Assembly: GCF_004341205.1 (NCBI RefSeq)
Contig: NZ_SLUL01000007.1
Span: 62,001 to 126,000 of the forward strand
Source: Thermolongibacillus altinsuensis
GTDB lineage: Bacteria > Bacillota > Bacilli > Bacillales > Anoxybacillaceae
DNA length: 64,000 bases
Direction: 5' to 3'
Of the stretch, positions 1-9,218 are shown piece by piece. The position numbers and the translations under genes were made by a program. Numbering within the stretch: position 1 is the stretch's first letter; the number at the start of each line of letters is the position of its first letter. The notes below the pieces were generated by a model. That model was not told where the DNA came from, ran no database searches, and saw nothing but the letters and a program-made list of their open reading frames with translations.

Positions 1-1165
1 TGTAACCTAAGAAGAAATGAAGAACTAAAAACGATGTAAAGATGGAAAGCGGAATCGAGATAATCGCAATAATCGTAGAACGAACATTTCTTAAAAATAA
101 TAAGGTTACAATGACTGCCATTACCGCACCTAAAATGGCTTCCCGCAGCATAGCATAGACAGACTCTTTAATGGTCGTTGACTGATCTAACAATGTTTCA
201 ATCTTATATCCTTTTGGCAGTTCTAAGTCTTCCAATTTTTCCTTTGCTTCTTTTACAATTGCAACTATATTGGCGCCACTTTCCGGAACTAACCCAAACG
301 TTACTGCTTCTTTCCCGTTCATTCGTGTATAGTTCTTTTCTTTGCGATCAAAAACGACTTCTGCGATATCTCCTAATTTGACAGATGTTACTGGAATTTC
401 ACCAGGATTTGTAGGCAACTTAGGTTTTGGCAGTAAAATGCGGATATTTTTTACGCTATCGAGCGAAGTTAGTTCTTTATTAACACGCACGGGCAAAATT
501 TCATCGTTCATGGTCAAATTCCCCGTCGGGATTGACAGATTGTTAGCCATAATTATTTGCTTTACATGGTCAACGGTTAATCCGTATTCTGTTAATTGTT
601 CCGGCTTCAGGCGAACATACACTTTTTTATCTTCTAATCCCGATGTTTCTACTTTATCTACACCGTCAATTCCTTCTAATGCCGGCACGACTTCATTTTT
701 TACAAACGTTTGCAATTCTTGGGCATTGCCAGTTCCATACACCCCTGCTAAATAGATGACCGGATTATCGGGAGTTTGCCGGAAAAACTCAGGTTCCTCT
801 GCTCCCTCCGGCAATTTTACTTTGTCAACCGCTTGACGCATGAGCGCTTCTCCTTCATCCATATCAATACTCATCTCATATTCAGCAGTAATCCAAGCTC
901 CCCACGGTGTTCCATCCGTATACACATTCTTTACCCCATCAATATTCATAACTTCCTTTTCAATCGGCTCCCCGATCTCTTTCATTGCTTGTTCCGGAGA
1001 CGCCCCTGGATAAGCTACAAAAACGGACAAATATGGAATATCGACGCTCGGATATTTTTCGATATTCATATTCATTACCGAATAAATCCCACCGCCGATT
1101 AGTATGACAACCATTAGGCATAAAGCAACCGTATTTTTCATGCTAAAACGGATAATCGATTTCAT
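1..1165 (-). CDS. RND-family efflux transporter, N-terminal part (cut by window edge)
   Basis: Reading leftward from ATG at 1165 the frame stays open to the window edge (388 codons). An AAAGGGG ribosome site precedes the start. The N-terminus has a membrane segment, then the RND porter-domain pattern (PSVDIPYLSV, YPGASPEQ, EKEVMNIDGV), and near the edge a second hydrophobic block that should start the helix bundle. The layout resembles B. subtilis SwrC (YerP), a proton-driven exporter of surfactin-type compounds. The substrate here cannot be read. No partner gene is visible on the right side. Family call is firm; the SwrC equivalence is an inference. Confidence 0.88.
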   Translation of the reverse strand, partial: MKSIIRFSMKNTVALCLMVVILIGGGIYSVMNMNIEKYPSVDIPYLSVFVAYPGASPEQAMKEIGEPIEKEVMNIDGVKNVYTDGTPWGAWITAEYEMSIDMDEGEALMRQAVDKVKLPEGAEEPEFFRQTPDNPVIYLAGVYGTGNAQELQTFVKNEVVPALEGIDGVDKVETSGLEDKKVYVRLKPEQLTEYGLTVDHVKQIIMANNLSIPTGNLTMNDEILPVRVNKELTSLDSVKNIRILLPKPKLPTNPGEIPVTSVKLGDIAEVVFDRKEKNYTRMNGKEAVTFGLVPESGANIVAIVKEAKEKLEDLELPKGYKIETLLDQSTTIKESVYAMLREAILGAVMAVIVTLLFLRNVRSTIIAIISIPLSIFTSFLVLHFFLGY

Positions 1166-1377
1166 AAAATCCCCTTTCGATAATTTTACACATTTTTCAA
1201 TTTTACTGTGTACGATTCGCTGTAAATTTTGTTTTTGTTCGGGAAATAGTGCAGGATTGGATGGTATAGTGAGGAGGAATGTCTCGTTGCTGGTTGATTT
1301 GATACGTTTTAGCCTGGGGAATTGGATAGATCAATTCATTTTTATTAAAGTTTTAGACTGCACCTTACCGAAATTCA

Positions 1378-1428
1378 TCTCCCACTTAGCGCGTTTGACG
1401 ACTCCCTTCACACGCTTGAAGTGGGAGA
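1378..1428. repeat. Inverted repeat with 10-bp perfect arms, possible transposon-end remnant
   Basis: TCTCCCACTT (1378-1387) and AAGTGGGAGA (1419-1428) are perfect inverted copies; the inner AGCGCGT/ACACGCT bases extend the stem with one wobble. It lies just past the stop of the broken pepF gene but has no T-run on either side, so it is a poor terminator. Such hairpins occur at ends of IS200/IS605-type elements, but no transposase remains. The stretch 1166-1434 holds no gene I can support. Confidence 0.45.
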
Positions 1429-1434
1429 ATTATG

Positions 1435-3149
1435 TTAAAGTTGCTTATCATCAACACTATTAAGCCAACATTCAATCTCACCGACAACCGATTGAACGCA
1501 ACCGTCTTCAAACGGCGAAATAAGGTTAGCGACACGAACTAATTCTGTAAACGGCTTGCTTCCGCCTTCACGACATAGTTTGACATAATCGTTCCACGCT
1601 TCTTTATAGTTTTCACGCGAACGTTTCCAAAATTGGAAAGCGCAAATTTGTGCTAACGTGTAGTCAATGTAATAAAACGCCGTCGTGTAAATATGGCTTT
1701 GGCGCTGCCAAAAGCCGCCGCGTTCCAAATAATCGTTTCCATCATAGTCCCTTGTCGGCATATATTTCTTCTCAATTTCGCGCCATGCCTGCTTTCGTTC
1801 CGCCGGCGTTATATCCGGATTCTCATAGACAAAATGTTGAAACTCATCGACAGCTACTCCATACGGTAAAAACAGCAATGCGGAGCTTAAATGGTTAAAC
1901 TTATATTTTTCTGTATCCTCTTTAAAAAACAATTCCATCCACGGCCATGTAAAAAATTCCATGCTCATCGAATGAATTTCGCACGCTTCTAAAGTCGGCC
2001 AGTTATACTCTGGGATTTCAAAATGACGGCTTTCATACACTTGGAAGGCATGACCTGCCTCATGCGTCAGTACGTCAATATCGCTGGATGTTCCCGTAAA
2101 ATTGGAGAAAATAAACGGTGCTTTGTAATTTTCAATGTATGTACAATAGCCGCCGCTCGCTTTTCCTTTTTTCGCAACAAGATCCATTAGTTCATGATCG
2201 ATCATAAACCGAAAAAATTCATCGGTTTCCGGTGAAAGCTCTTGATACATTTTTTTCCCGTTTTCAATAATCCATTTCGCATCGCCTTTTGGAGTCGGAT
2301 TTCCGGTTTTAAACGCAAACGCTTCATCGTAATACTTTAACTTGTCAACGCCAATTCGCTCTTGTTGACGCTCTCGGAGCTTCACTGCAATCGGAACGAT
2401 AAACTCTTTTACTTGCTCGCGGAACTTTGCAACCATCTCAGCATTGTAATCCGTCCGGCCTAAACGGGCATAACCGAGCTCGACAAAGTTTTCAAAGCCA
2501 AGTTTTTTCGCCATGTTCGTACGTACTTTCACGAGCTGATCATAAATATCATCAAATTTTTCTTCATGTTCTTGGAAAAACGCAAATCTTCTTGGAAAAA
2601 CGCAAATCTCGCCTCATTCGCCCGCTTGCGCATCTCGCGGTCCGGTGATTCCACAAACGGCTGAAGCTGCGCTAACGTCCGTTCTTCGCCCTCAAAGAAA
2701 ATTTTTGCTGAAGCAACAAGCTTTGTATATTCGCTTGCTAATTTATTTTCCAGCTGCAAATCTTCTAAAATGTCTGGAGAAAACGTTTTTAGTTCCGTTT
2801 CCGCTAAAGCAAACAACTGCTTCCCCCATTTTTCTTCCAACTGCGCCCGAAACGGCGAAGCGACAAGCGCTTTATAATAATCGTTCACAAGCCCTTTCAT
2901 AATCGGCTCAACTTCATCGAAAAAGTCTTGTTCTTGTTTATAAAACTCGTCATTTGTATCAATCGTATGACGAATATAACAAATGTTCGCCATCGTGCTA
3001 AACTCGTTGCGAATCGCGTTAATCTGCTTCATCGCTTCATGTTGCGCTTCCACTGTTGTTGCTTGTTGAAACATTTGCAACGCCTTATGAAACTCCGCTT
3101 TTAGTTTTTCTACGTCCGGCCGTTCGTACCGAAACTGTGAAAACTTCAA
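1435..3149 (-). pseudogene. pepF: Oligoendopeptidase F (M3 peptidase) disrupted by a 20-bp tandem duplication
   Basis: This zinc metallopeptidase of family M3 would degrade short peptides in the cytoplasm. The start is TTG at 3149 behind AAGGAAGGG. Reading runs through ARFAFFQE and then shifts frame where a 20-bp unit is repeated exactly (2570-2609). Removing one copy restores a 564-residue protein, the usual length of Bacillus/Geobacillus oligoendopeptidase F and Pz-peptidase. The 3' part is otherwise intact and carries the zinc motif HEAGH (in LTHEAGHAFQVY). As given, the product is about 206 residues plus an out-of-frame tail and lacks the active site. The downstream piece could only be made by internal initiation, for which I see no good ribosome site. 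Recent lesion, reversible by slippage; an assembly error is the alternative. Confidence 0.9.
2570..2609. repeat. Exact 20-bp tandem duplication inside pepF
   Basis: The unit beginning TCTTGGAAAA and ending GCAAATCT occurs at 2570-2589 and again without gap at 2590-2609. Twenty is not a multiple of three, so the copy shifts the reading frame of the peptidase gene. Confidence 0.95.
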
Positions 3150-3240
3150 ATGAATCCCTTCCTTTTCTTTTAATTTCCCAATCATAGATTATATTCCATT
3201 TTCTAGCGAAAAATTCCTGTTTTTCATCACAAAAAGATGA

Positions 3241-3269
3241 TTGACGAATCTTGTCGAACTTTGTATGAT
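3241..3269 (+). promoter_or_regulatory. SigA-type promoter of the APC transporter gene
   Basis: TTGACG (3241-3246), 17-bp spacer, TATGAT (3264-3269). Expected transcription start is near 3277, giving a leader of about 115 nt. Confidence 0.75.
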
Positions 3270-3276
3270 CATAACG

Positions 3277-3392
3277 TCAAATGAATATTTTTTCTTTCGA
3301 AGTTTGTCATGTTCTAGTCGTTGATACGGTTGTTCCATACACCCGTAGAGAACTTAGGGTGTGTTTTTTATTTTCAGAAAGGAGAAACAACA
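3277..3392 (+). promoter_or_regulatory. Leader with terminator-like hairpin, candidate attenuator
   Basis: Between promoter and start codon lies ACACCC (3339-3344), a 12-nt loop, GGGTGT (3357-3362) and a T-rich run to 3374, i.e. an intrinsic-terminator shape upstream of the ribosome site. GTTCT (3311-3315) could pair with AGAAC (3348-3352) in the loop as a competing fold. The leader is too short for a T-box or lysine riboswitch and I recognise no known class. Confidence 0.45.
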
Positions 3393-4808
3393 ATGAATCA
3401 ACAAAAATTAGGCTTTTGGTTACTCACTGCATTGGTCGTTGGCAATATGGTCGGATCGGGCATTTTTATGCTCCCTCGCTCTTTAGCAGAAGCGGCAAGC
3501 CCTGCTGGCGTTATTTTGGCATGGTTATTAACAGGCGGCGGCGTGTTAATGCTTGCGCTCGTTTTCGGAAATTTAGCGATCCGCAAACCAGAGTTAAATG
3601 GCGGTCCGCAAATTTATGCAAAAGAATTATTCCCAAAAGGATCGAATGCTTCCATTTTATCCGGATTTATGGCTTCATGGGGATATTGGATCGGAAACTT
3701 TGCTGGAAATGTTGCGATTATTACGACCTTTACAAGCTATTTATCTACGTTTTTCCCGATTTTAACAAGCCAACAACATGCGTTTACAATCGGTTCGCTT
3801 GATGTGAAAGTCGGAAACTTGCTCACGTTTATTATTTGTACCGTTTTATTATGGGGAATGCATTTCATCATTCTCCGCGGCGTTGAAGGAGCAGGAAAAT
3901 TAAATTTCTTAGCAACGTTTACAAAAGTACTTGGCTTCTTCTTATTTATTGTCATTAGTTTGTTCGCATTTGAAAAAAGCTATCTTGATCCATTTGTTGC
4001 TCCGCGCTACAACGAAGCCGGAGAAGCGTTCGGGTTACTAAGCCAAGTAAACAACGCCGCTGTCAACACATTATGGGCATTTATCGGTATTGAATCAGCG
4101 ATCGTTTTCGCTTCTCGTGCGCGCAAACAAAGCGATGTTAAGCGAGCAACGATTTTAGGTTTATTCATCTCCCTTGCTATTTATATCGGAATTAGCGTAC
4201 TTGTCATGGGGCTTTTAAAGCAAGAGCAGCTCATTCACTCAGAAAAGCCGCTCGTCGATGCGATCGAAACGATTTTAGGCCCAATGGGAGCTTATCTTCT
4301 TGCTGGGCTTGGACTGATTAGCTTGCTTGGATCAACCTTAGGATGGGTTTTGTTAAGTGCTGAAGTGCCATACCAAGCAGCAAAACAAGGGTTGTTTATC
4401 CCTGCCTTTTTACAAGAAAACAAAAAAGGAATGCCGCGTTTCTCTTTAATTGTTTCAAATGGACTTGCTCAAATTTTTATTTTTTCAACGGTATCGAATT
4501 CAATGTCGGCTGCATTTGATTTTGTCATTTATATTGCGACATTATCTTATCTCGTTCCATATTTAATCGCTTCTTTATTCCAGTTCAAGCTTGTGCTAAC
4601 AGGTGAAACCTATCGCACGGCAACCGAACGATTATCCGATGGATTGATTTCAATTTTAGCAACCATTTATTCGATTTGGGTCGTTATCGCCGGAACAGCG
4701 GATTTAAAAACATTTATGCTCGGTGTTGCTCTCCTTGTCAGCGGCATCGTCTTTTACCCGATGATTCCAAAACCAATAGAAGCAATCGTGAAAAAAGCAA
4801 CAGCTTAA
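3393..4808 (+). CDS. APC-family basic amino acid/polyamine antiporter-like transporter
   Basis: 471-residue membrane protein with about 12-13 hydrophobic segments. The N-terminal GNMVGSGIFMLP is the helix-1 substrate loop typical of APC transporters, and the overall sequence resembles the basic amino-acid antiporter branch (ArcD/YvsH type, arginine-ornithine or lysine exchange). Start ATG 3393 is chosen because AGAAAGGAG lies 7 nt upstream; the longer frame starts inside the leader hairpin. It has its own promoter and a strong terminator (4813-4847), so it is monocistronic. No arginine-deiminase genes are nearby, so the substrate is uncertain. The hairpin in the leader suggests attenuation. 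Confidence 0.82.
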   Translation: MNQQKLGFWLLTALVVGNMVGSGIFMLPRSLAEAASPAGVILAWLLTGGGVLMLALVFGNLAIRKPELNGGPQIYAKELFPKGSNASILSGFMASWGYWIGNFAGNVAIITTFTSYLSTFFPILTSQQHAFTIGSLDVKVGNLLTFIICTVLLWGMHFIILRGVEGAGKLNFLATFTKVLGFFLFIVISLFAFEKSYLDPFVAPRYNEAGEAFGLLSQVNNAAVNTLWAFIGIESAIVFASRARKQSDVKRATILGLFISLAIYIGISVLVMGLLKQEQLIHSEKPLVDAIETILGPMGAYLLAGLGLISLLGSTLGWVLLSAEVPYQAAKQGLFIPAFLQENKKGMPRFSLIVSNGLAQIFIFSTVSNSMSAAFDFVIYIATLSYLVPYLIASLFQFKLVLTGETYRTATERLSDGLISILATIYSIWVVIAGTADLKTFMLGVALLVSGIVFYPMIPKPIEAIVKKATA

Positions 4809-4812
4809 AACA

Positions 4813-4847
4813 AAAGGCTGAAGCGGTGGATCCCGCTTCGGCCTTTT
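4813..4847 (+). terminator. Intrinsic terminator of the APC transporter gene
   Basis: AAAGGCTGAAGCGG pairs with CCCGCTTCGGCCTTT around a TGGAT loop, followed by a short T/A-rich run. Confidence 0.85.
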
Positions 4848-4926
4848 ATAATTTTTGGTTTTGTTCACAATTTTAGGGTGTTATAATATTCCTGTACAGT
4901 TTGTTTCTGCTAAGGGAGAAGAACTT

Positions 4927-6405
4927 ATGGGGAAATGGAAGCTTAAAGACATATTGTTGTATATCTTGATCGTTTTAGTACCTTCTATATTAGGAAGCAT
5001 TTATCTTATTTACTGGCAAAACGAGCGACAAACAGCCATCGCCAAAGAGGAAACAGCGATGTTTGCTCATATTCATAAAAATGATATTGATCGATTTATT
5101 GCCGAAACAATCACAAGACTAGAAACACTTGCTTTCATCATCGGTGGAAATTTACCGATGAAGCATAAGCAAATGGAATCCATTTTGAACGGTTTACTTG
5201 ACGATGACCAACGCTTTGATCGTCTTTCTTTTTTAGCGGACGAACGCGAGGTAAACGGTTCTAAATATTGGATTAAACTCGCCCGTCAAACAAAACAGAC
5301 CGTCGTTTCGAAAGCACACAAAGAAAACGATAAAATATTGACAACGATTGTTACTCCGATTATTGACTTATCTTCAGAACAGGTTAGCGGTTTTTTAATT
5401 GCGGATGTTCGCCTCGATTACATTAAAAATATTATAAAAGTCGTCAATCCGCATATTTCATTTTGCTTGTACGATTCGGATCGTTCAATTTTGTTTGCAA
5501 CCAAACAAAAACGAAACGAAAAAATCGAAACGATTTCTGTTCACTTAAATAATGTTCCTTGGAAAATTGAAGCATATGTACCACCTTTAGACAAAAAACA
5601 GTTATTGCTGTCTTCTATTCATTGGATTTTGCTCATCGTTGTCGTTACCCACATCATCTTTTTGTTAATCAAATATTGGCTTCTCAAACGGGCAACAATG
5701 TATGAACGAATTCAAAACGAAGCGCAAAAGCTCGAACTTGTCGGAACGCTTGCGGCTAGTACCGCCCATGAAATTCGCAACCCGCTTGCCGGCATTAAAG
5801 GTTTTATTCAGCTTTTAAGCGAAAAACATAAAGATCAAGAATCCCAACTGTATTTTTCCGTCATCGAAAAAGAAATTGCACGCATTAACCAAATCGTAAG
5901 CGAATTTCTAGTTCTTGGAAAACCGACTGCCCAAAAGCTAGAACGATGCGATTTACGTGAAATCGTCACTGAACTGCATCCCATTATTGAATCGCAAGCT
6001 CATTTGCATAATGTCCTTTACACTCTCGACTTTCCGTCGATACCGTTACCGATCTTTTGTTCAAAAGATCATCTAAAACAAGTGATTTTAAATTTGGCAA
6101 AAAACGCGCTCGAATCGATGCCGAAAAATGGGTGGTTGACCATTTCTTTATCAAAAGAAAAAACATGGGCAAAACTGCAAGTGAAAGATACAGGATGCGG
6201 CATTCCAAAAGAAATGCTAGATAAAATTTTTCAACCATTTTTCACGCTCAAAGAAACAGGAACAGGGCTAGGGCTTGTCGTTTGTAAGCGCATCATTGAG
6301 ATGTATGACGGAAAAATTACTATTGACAGCGTTGTTAATAAAGGAACGACGGTAACCGTTTTACTTCCACTCCAACGTGAAGAAAGGGTGGACACTCGTG
6401 AATGA
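4927..6405 (+). CDS. Membrane sensor histidine kinase, KinD-like
   Basis: 492 residues. Membrane segments at about 8-30 and 229-251 enclose an extracytoplasmic sensor of some 200 residues (Cache-like length). The cytoplasmic part has the H-box ASTAHEIRNPLAG with phospho-acceptor His281, then the ATP-binding boxes DTGCGIP and TGTGLGLVVCK. Start ATG 4927 follows GGGAGAAG. No response regulator is adjacent, as for the orphan sporulation kinases that feed Spo0F/Spo0A. In B. subtilis kinD and kinE flank the mtn cluster, and here a KinE-like gene also sits on the other side of mtn, so KinD is the best match. The signal is unknown. Its stop overlaps the start of the ZIP transporter gene. Confidence 0.82.
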   Translation: MGKWKLKDILLYILIVLVPSILGSIYLIYWQNERQTAIAKEETAMFAHIHKNDIDRFIAETITRLETLAFIIGGNLPMKHKQMESILNGLLDDDQRFDRLSFLADEREVNGSKYWIKLARQTKQTVVSKAHKENDKILTTIVTPIIDLSSEQVSGFLIADVRLDYIKNIIKVVNPHISFCLYDSDRSILFATKQKRNEKIETISVHLNNVPWKIEAYVPPLDKKQLLLSSIHWILLIVVVTHIIFLLIKYWLLKRATMYERIQNEAQKLELVGTLAASTAHEIRNPLAGIKGFIQLLSEKHKDQESQLYFSVIEKEIARINQIVSEFLVLGKPTAQKLERCDLREIVTELHPIIESQAHLHNVLYTLDFPSIPLPIFCSKDHLKQVILNLAKNALESMPKNGWLTISLSKEKTWAKLQVKDTGCGIPKEMLDKIFQPFFTLKETGTGLGLVVCKRIIEMYDGKITIDSVVNKGTTVTVLLPLQREERVDTRE

Positions 6406-7129
6406 AATGCTCGTTGGCAGCATATTATCCGCGCTCTCGACAGGAATGGGGGCTATTCCAATTTTATTTTTATCGCGCTCGTTAACTCATCGATGGCGCG
6501 ATATTTTACTAGCTTTTTCCGCCGGCATTATGATGGCGGCATCCATGCTTAGCCTCATCCCTGAATCGCTCGCAAATGGAAATTTTCTTTCACTCGCTGT
6601 CGGACTATTTCTCGGTGTAATCGTATTAACCGTTCTCGAAAAAACAGTACCGCATATCGATTTAGAGCACTCGAAAAAAGGGATTGCTTTCGATGAAAAA
6701 GCATTATTAATCATTGCGGCCATTACGCTACATAACATTCCAGAAGGACTCTCTGTTGGCGTAAGCTACGCTTCGCAAAAAGCAGATACAGGAAGCTTAA
6801 TTGCCTTAGCGATCGGTTTTCAAAATGCGCCTGAAGGATTTCTTGTTGCCCTTTTTCTCTTGAATCAAAATATTTCGAAATGGAGAGCGCTTTTCATTGC
6901 AACATTCACGGGTTCAATTGAACTGATTGCATCCCTTCTTGGCTTTTATTTAACATCGATCATTCAATCGCTCGTCCCTTACGGCTTAGCATTTGCCGCC
7001 GGGGCGATGTTATTCATCATTTATAAGGAACTCATTCCCGAAAGCCATGGAGATGGAAATGAGCGAACGGCAACATATGCCTTTATTCTTGGCTTGCTTT
7101 TCATGATTTTTTTGATCGAAACATGGTAA
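6398..7129 (+). CDS. ZIP-family metal transporter
   Basis: 243-residue membrane protein with about eight hydrophobic segments. The fourth carries LHNIPEGLSVG and the fifth FQNAPEGFLVA, the paired metal-binding helices of ZIP (ZupT-type) importers of zinc and related divalent metals. GTG 6398 is chosen because AAAGGGTGG lies 6 nt upstream; it overlaps the kinase stop codon (6403-6405), implying translational coupling. The coupling with a sensor kinase is unusual and may only reflect compact packing. Direction and metal cannot be read from sequence. Confidence 0.88.
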   Translation: MNEMLVGSILSALSTGMGAIPILFLSRSLTHRWRDILLAFSAGIMMAASMLSLIPESLANGNFLSLAVGLFLGVIVLTVLEKTVPHIDLEHSKKGIAFDEKALLIIAAITLHNIPEGLSVGVSYASQKADTGSLIALAIGFQNAPEGFLVALFLLNQNISKWRALFIATFTGSIELIASLLGFYLTSIIQSLVPYGLAFAAGAMLFIIYKELIPESHGDGNERTATYAFILGLLFMIFLIETW

Positions 7130-7144
7130 AGGACGGAACATAGA

Positions 7145-8002
7145 ATGAAATACTATTTATTGCTACTAATTACCAGCGCTTTATGGGGGGGAAACTTTGT
7201 CGCTGGTAAATTTCTTGTTGGACACGCCTCTCCTCTCGCTTTAACATCGATGCGCTGGCTTTTAGCTATTCTTTGTCTCATTCCAATCGTGTTATGGAAA
7301 GAACGAACGTTACGATTGAAAAAAGAGGCCTTTGCTTCGCTGCTGGCAATGGGGCTGACAGGCGTAATTTTTTTTAATGTGCTTATGTTTCAAGCGCTTC
7401 AATACACATCGGCGGATAACGTCGGATTGCTTTCAACACTAAACCCAATCGCGATTGCCGTCGTTTCTTACTTTTTTTATCATGAAACGCTAGCAAAACG
7501 ACAATGGCTAGCGATGTTTATTTCCCTCCTCGGTGTCATGATCGTCATGACACACGGACACATCGAAACATTGCTTCGCCTTCATTTTAACATTGGCGAT
7601 TTATTTATGTTAGCAGCTGTCCTCGTTTGGGGATTATATTCTGCGTTTGCGAAAAAAGCGATGAAATGGCATTCCCCTCTCGAAGCCACATTTTGGTCTG
7701 GAGTGTTTGGAACGATCGGGATGCTTCCGTTTACTCTTTCATCGTTTTCCATCAAAACAATCGATGCTTCATTTGCCTTTGCTTTATTGTATACAAGCTT
7801 TGGAGCAACCGTATTGGCAATGATTTTTTGGAACATTGGCGTCCAAAAAATCGGCGGAACGAAATCGGGAATTTTTTTAAACTTTAATCCTCTGTTTACA
7901 GCTCTTTTCGCTTATGTATGGTTAGGAGAACAAATGAACGGCGCACAGCTCATTGGCAGCATCATTACCATCAGCGGCGTTGTTTTATTTGCAAAAAAAT
8001 AG
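7145..8002 (+). CDS. DMT-superfamily (EamA) transporter
   Basis: 285 residues with ten predicted membrane segments in two EamA repeats: ALWGGNFVAGKF opens the first and VWGLYSAFAKKA the second. Such proteins usually export amino acids or metabolites; the substrate is unknown. The start ATG 7145 has AAAGGACGG upstream and follows the ZIP gene by 15 bp, so kinase, ZIP and this gene probably form one operon ending at the terminator at 7999-8029. Confidence 0.85.
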   Translation: MKYYLLLLITSALWGGNFVAGKFLVGHASPLALTSMRWLLAILCLIPIVLWKERTLRLKKEAFASLLAMGLTGVIFFNVLMFQALQYTSADNVGLLSTLNPIAIAVVSYFFYHETLAKRQWLAMFISLLGVMIVMTHGHIETLLRLHFNIGDLFMLAAVLVWGLYSAFAKKAMKWHSPLEATFWSGVFGTIGMLPFTLSSFSIKTIDASFAFALLYTSFGATVLAMIFWNIGVQKIGGTKSGIFLNFNPLFTALFAYVWLGEQMNGAQLIGSIITISGVVLFAKK

Positions 8003-8029
8003 AAGGCATAAAGCCTTCTATTTTTTTAT
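7999..8029. terminator. Bidirectional terminator between the EamA gene and mtnD
   Basis: ATAGAAGGC-ATAAA-GCCTTCTAT followed by a T-run on the plus strand and, read the other way, by A/T-rich sequence next to the mtnD stop. It overlaps the EamA stop codon. Confidence 0.85.
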
Positions 8030-8559
8030 GTATTTGCTTCTTCTTTTTCATAAATCGGCACCCAACCTTCTGTCGTCACGAAAATACGAACAGCAACCAC
8101 TTTTCGATCTTCTTGCAATGTAAAATAATGGCGTGTATATTCCGGAACAGAGATTAAATCACCAGGATTTAATTCGACATCGAAAAACTTTCCGTCTTTT
8201 CCTTGAATCGCAAATACTCCGTGGCCGCTCACAATGAAACGCACTTCATCATCCGTATGGTGATGCTCTTTTTTAAAGTTTTCAAGCAGCTGTTCAAGGT
8301 TTGGTGTTTGCTCGGATAGGGCGACAACATCTTGTGCTCGATAGCCGCGACGTGCGGAAATGTCCGCAATTTCCTCTTTAAACGTTTCAAGAATTTCGTT
8401 TTTTTCTTCATCCGTTAATACGTATTTCTCGCGTAAATGCTCAGGAAGTTTCGCAATGTCCCATTTTTCGTAAATAACCCCTTGCTCTTGTAAAAATTGA
8501 ATCACCTCTTGCTCTTTTTCAATCGTTTCGTTTGTTTCATGAAAGCGAATGATAGCCAT
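8026..8559 (-). CDS. mtnD: Acireductone dioxygenase
   Basis: 177-residue cupin enzyme of methionine salvage. It cleaves acireductone with O2; the Fe2+ form gives formate and the keto acid 2-oxo-4-methylthiobutanoate, the Ni2+ form an off-pathway product. Metal ligands are visible in the cupin motif: a run of three His before TDDE, VSGHG, and TRHYF. AAAGGAGG lies ahead of the ATG. It is the last gene of mtnW-mtnX-mtnB-mtnD, the order known from B. subtilis, and its keto acid product is the substrate of MtnE encoded upstream. Confidence 0.95.
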   Translation of the reverse strand: MAIIRFHETNETIEKEQEVIQFLQEQGVIYEKWDIAKLPEHLREKYVLTDEEKNEILETFKEEIADISARRGYRAQDVVALSEQTPNLEQLLENFKKEHHHTDDEVRFIVSGHGVFAIQGKDGKFFDVELNPGDLISVPEYTRHYFTLQEDRKVVAVRIFVTTEGWVPIYEKEEANT

Positions 8560-8582
8560 CCTTTTTCCTCCTTTAATGTATG

Positions 8583-9218
8583 TTAATTCGATACAAACGC
8601 GGACTGGCGCGTCAGCATCAACAATTTCACATGATAACTAAATAAAAATTCATAAGCTTCTAAAAATTTTTTCGCTTCAAATGCATCTTTTCCCCATACG
8701 GTAATGCCATGATTGCGAATAAGCACGGCACCTGCATCTTCGTTCACGTATTTGGCAAACTGTTTGGCTAGCGTCGGAATATGGGCATCGTTTTTTATGA
8801 TCGGAAGGCGAACGACCGCATCCTCTTCCCATAAACCGAGCGCTTTTATGATTTCTTGGCCAGTAAACGTCACTTCGCCTTGCTCACCATATAGTTCCGA
8901 AATAACATTATTATCGATTGTATGAACGTGAAGACAGCAACCCGCATTTGTTTTTGTGTATACTTCCACATGCAGCAGCGTTTCGGCAGAAGGCTTCAAA
9001 TGGGTTTGTTCTGCTGGATTGCCAAACGCATCAACAAGAAGAAAATCTTCGCTTGTTCGCTTGCGTTTATCTTTCCCGCTCGCTGTGACAAGAAAGGTGA
9101 GCGGATCGTTCGTTACTTTAATGGAAAGATTGCCGCTTGTGGCGAAAAACCAGTCTCTCTGGGCAAGTTCTTCTTTCACTGCCGCAAGCTCTTCCCATTT
9201 TTTAATCAATACGCTCAT
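8583..9218 (-). CDS. mtnB: Methylthioribulose-1-phosphate dehydratase
   Basis: 211-residue class II aldolase/adducin-fold enzyme that dehydrates methylthioribulose-1-phosphate to diketomethylthiopentyl-1-phosphate. Zinc ligands are visible as LHVHT (central) and [10 protein letters not shown] (C-terminal); [11 protein letters not shown] near the N-terminus is the phosphate-binding region. Its ATG overlaps the mtnX stop codon (ATGA), so it is translationally coupled. The gap to mtnD is 23 bp. Confidence 0.94.
   Translation of the reverse strand: MSVLIKKWEELAAVKEELAQRDWFFATSGNLSIKVTNDPLTFLVTASGKDKRKRTSEDFLLVDAFGNPAEQTHLKPSAETLLHVEVYTKTNAGCCLHVHTIDNNVISELYGEQGEVTFTGQEIIKALGLWEEDAVVRLPIIKNDAHIPTLAKQFAKYVNEDAGAVLIRNHGITVWGKDAFEAKKFLEAYEFLFSYHVKLLMLTRQSAFVSN

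Noticed and set aside
178-1102. Several plus-strand frames at the left edge
   Set aside because: They lie antisense to the RND transporter gene, overlap one another and lack ribosome sites.
1104-1463. Plus-strand frame over the gap before pepF
   Set aside because: No ribosome site, crosses an inverted repeat and gives no recognisable protein.
3277-3392. T-box or lysine riboswitch ahead of the APC transporter
   Set aside because: Leader too short and without T-box sequence or lysine-aptamer landmarks.
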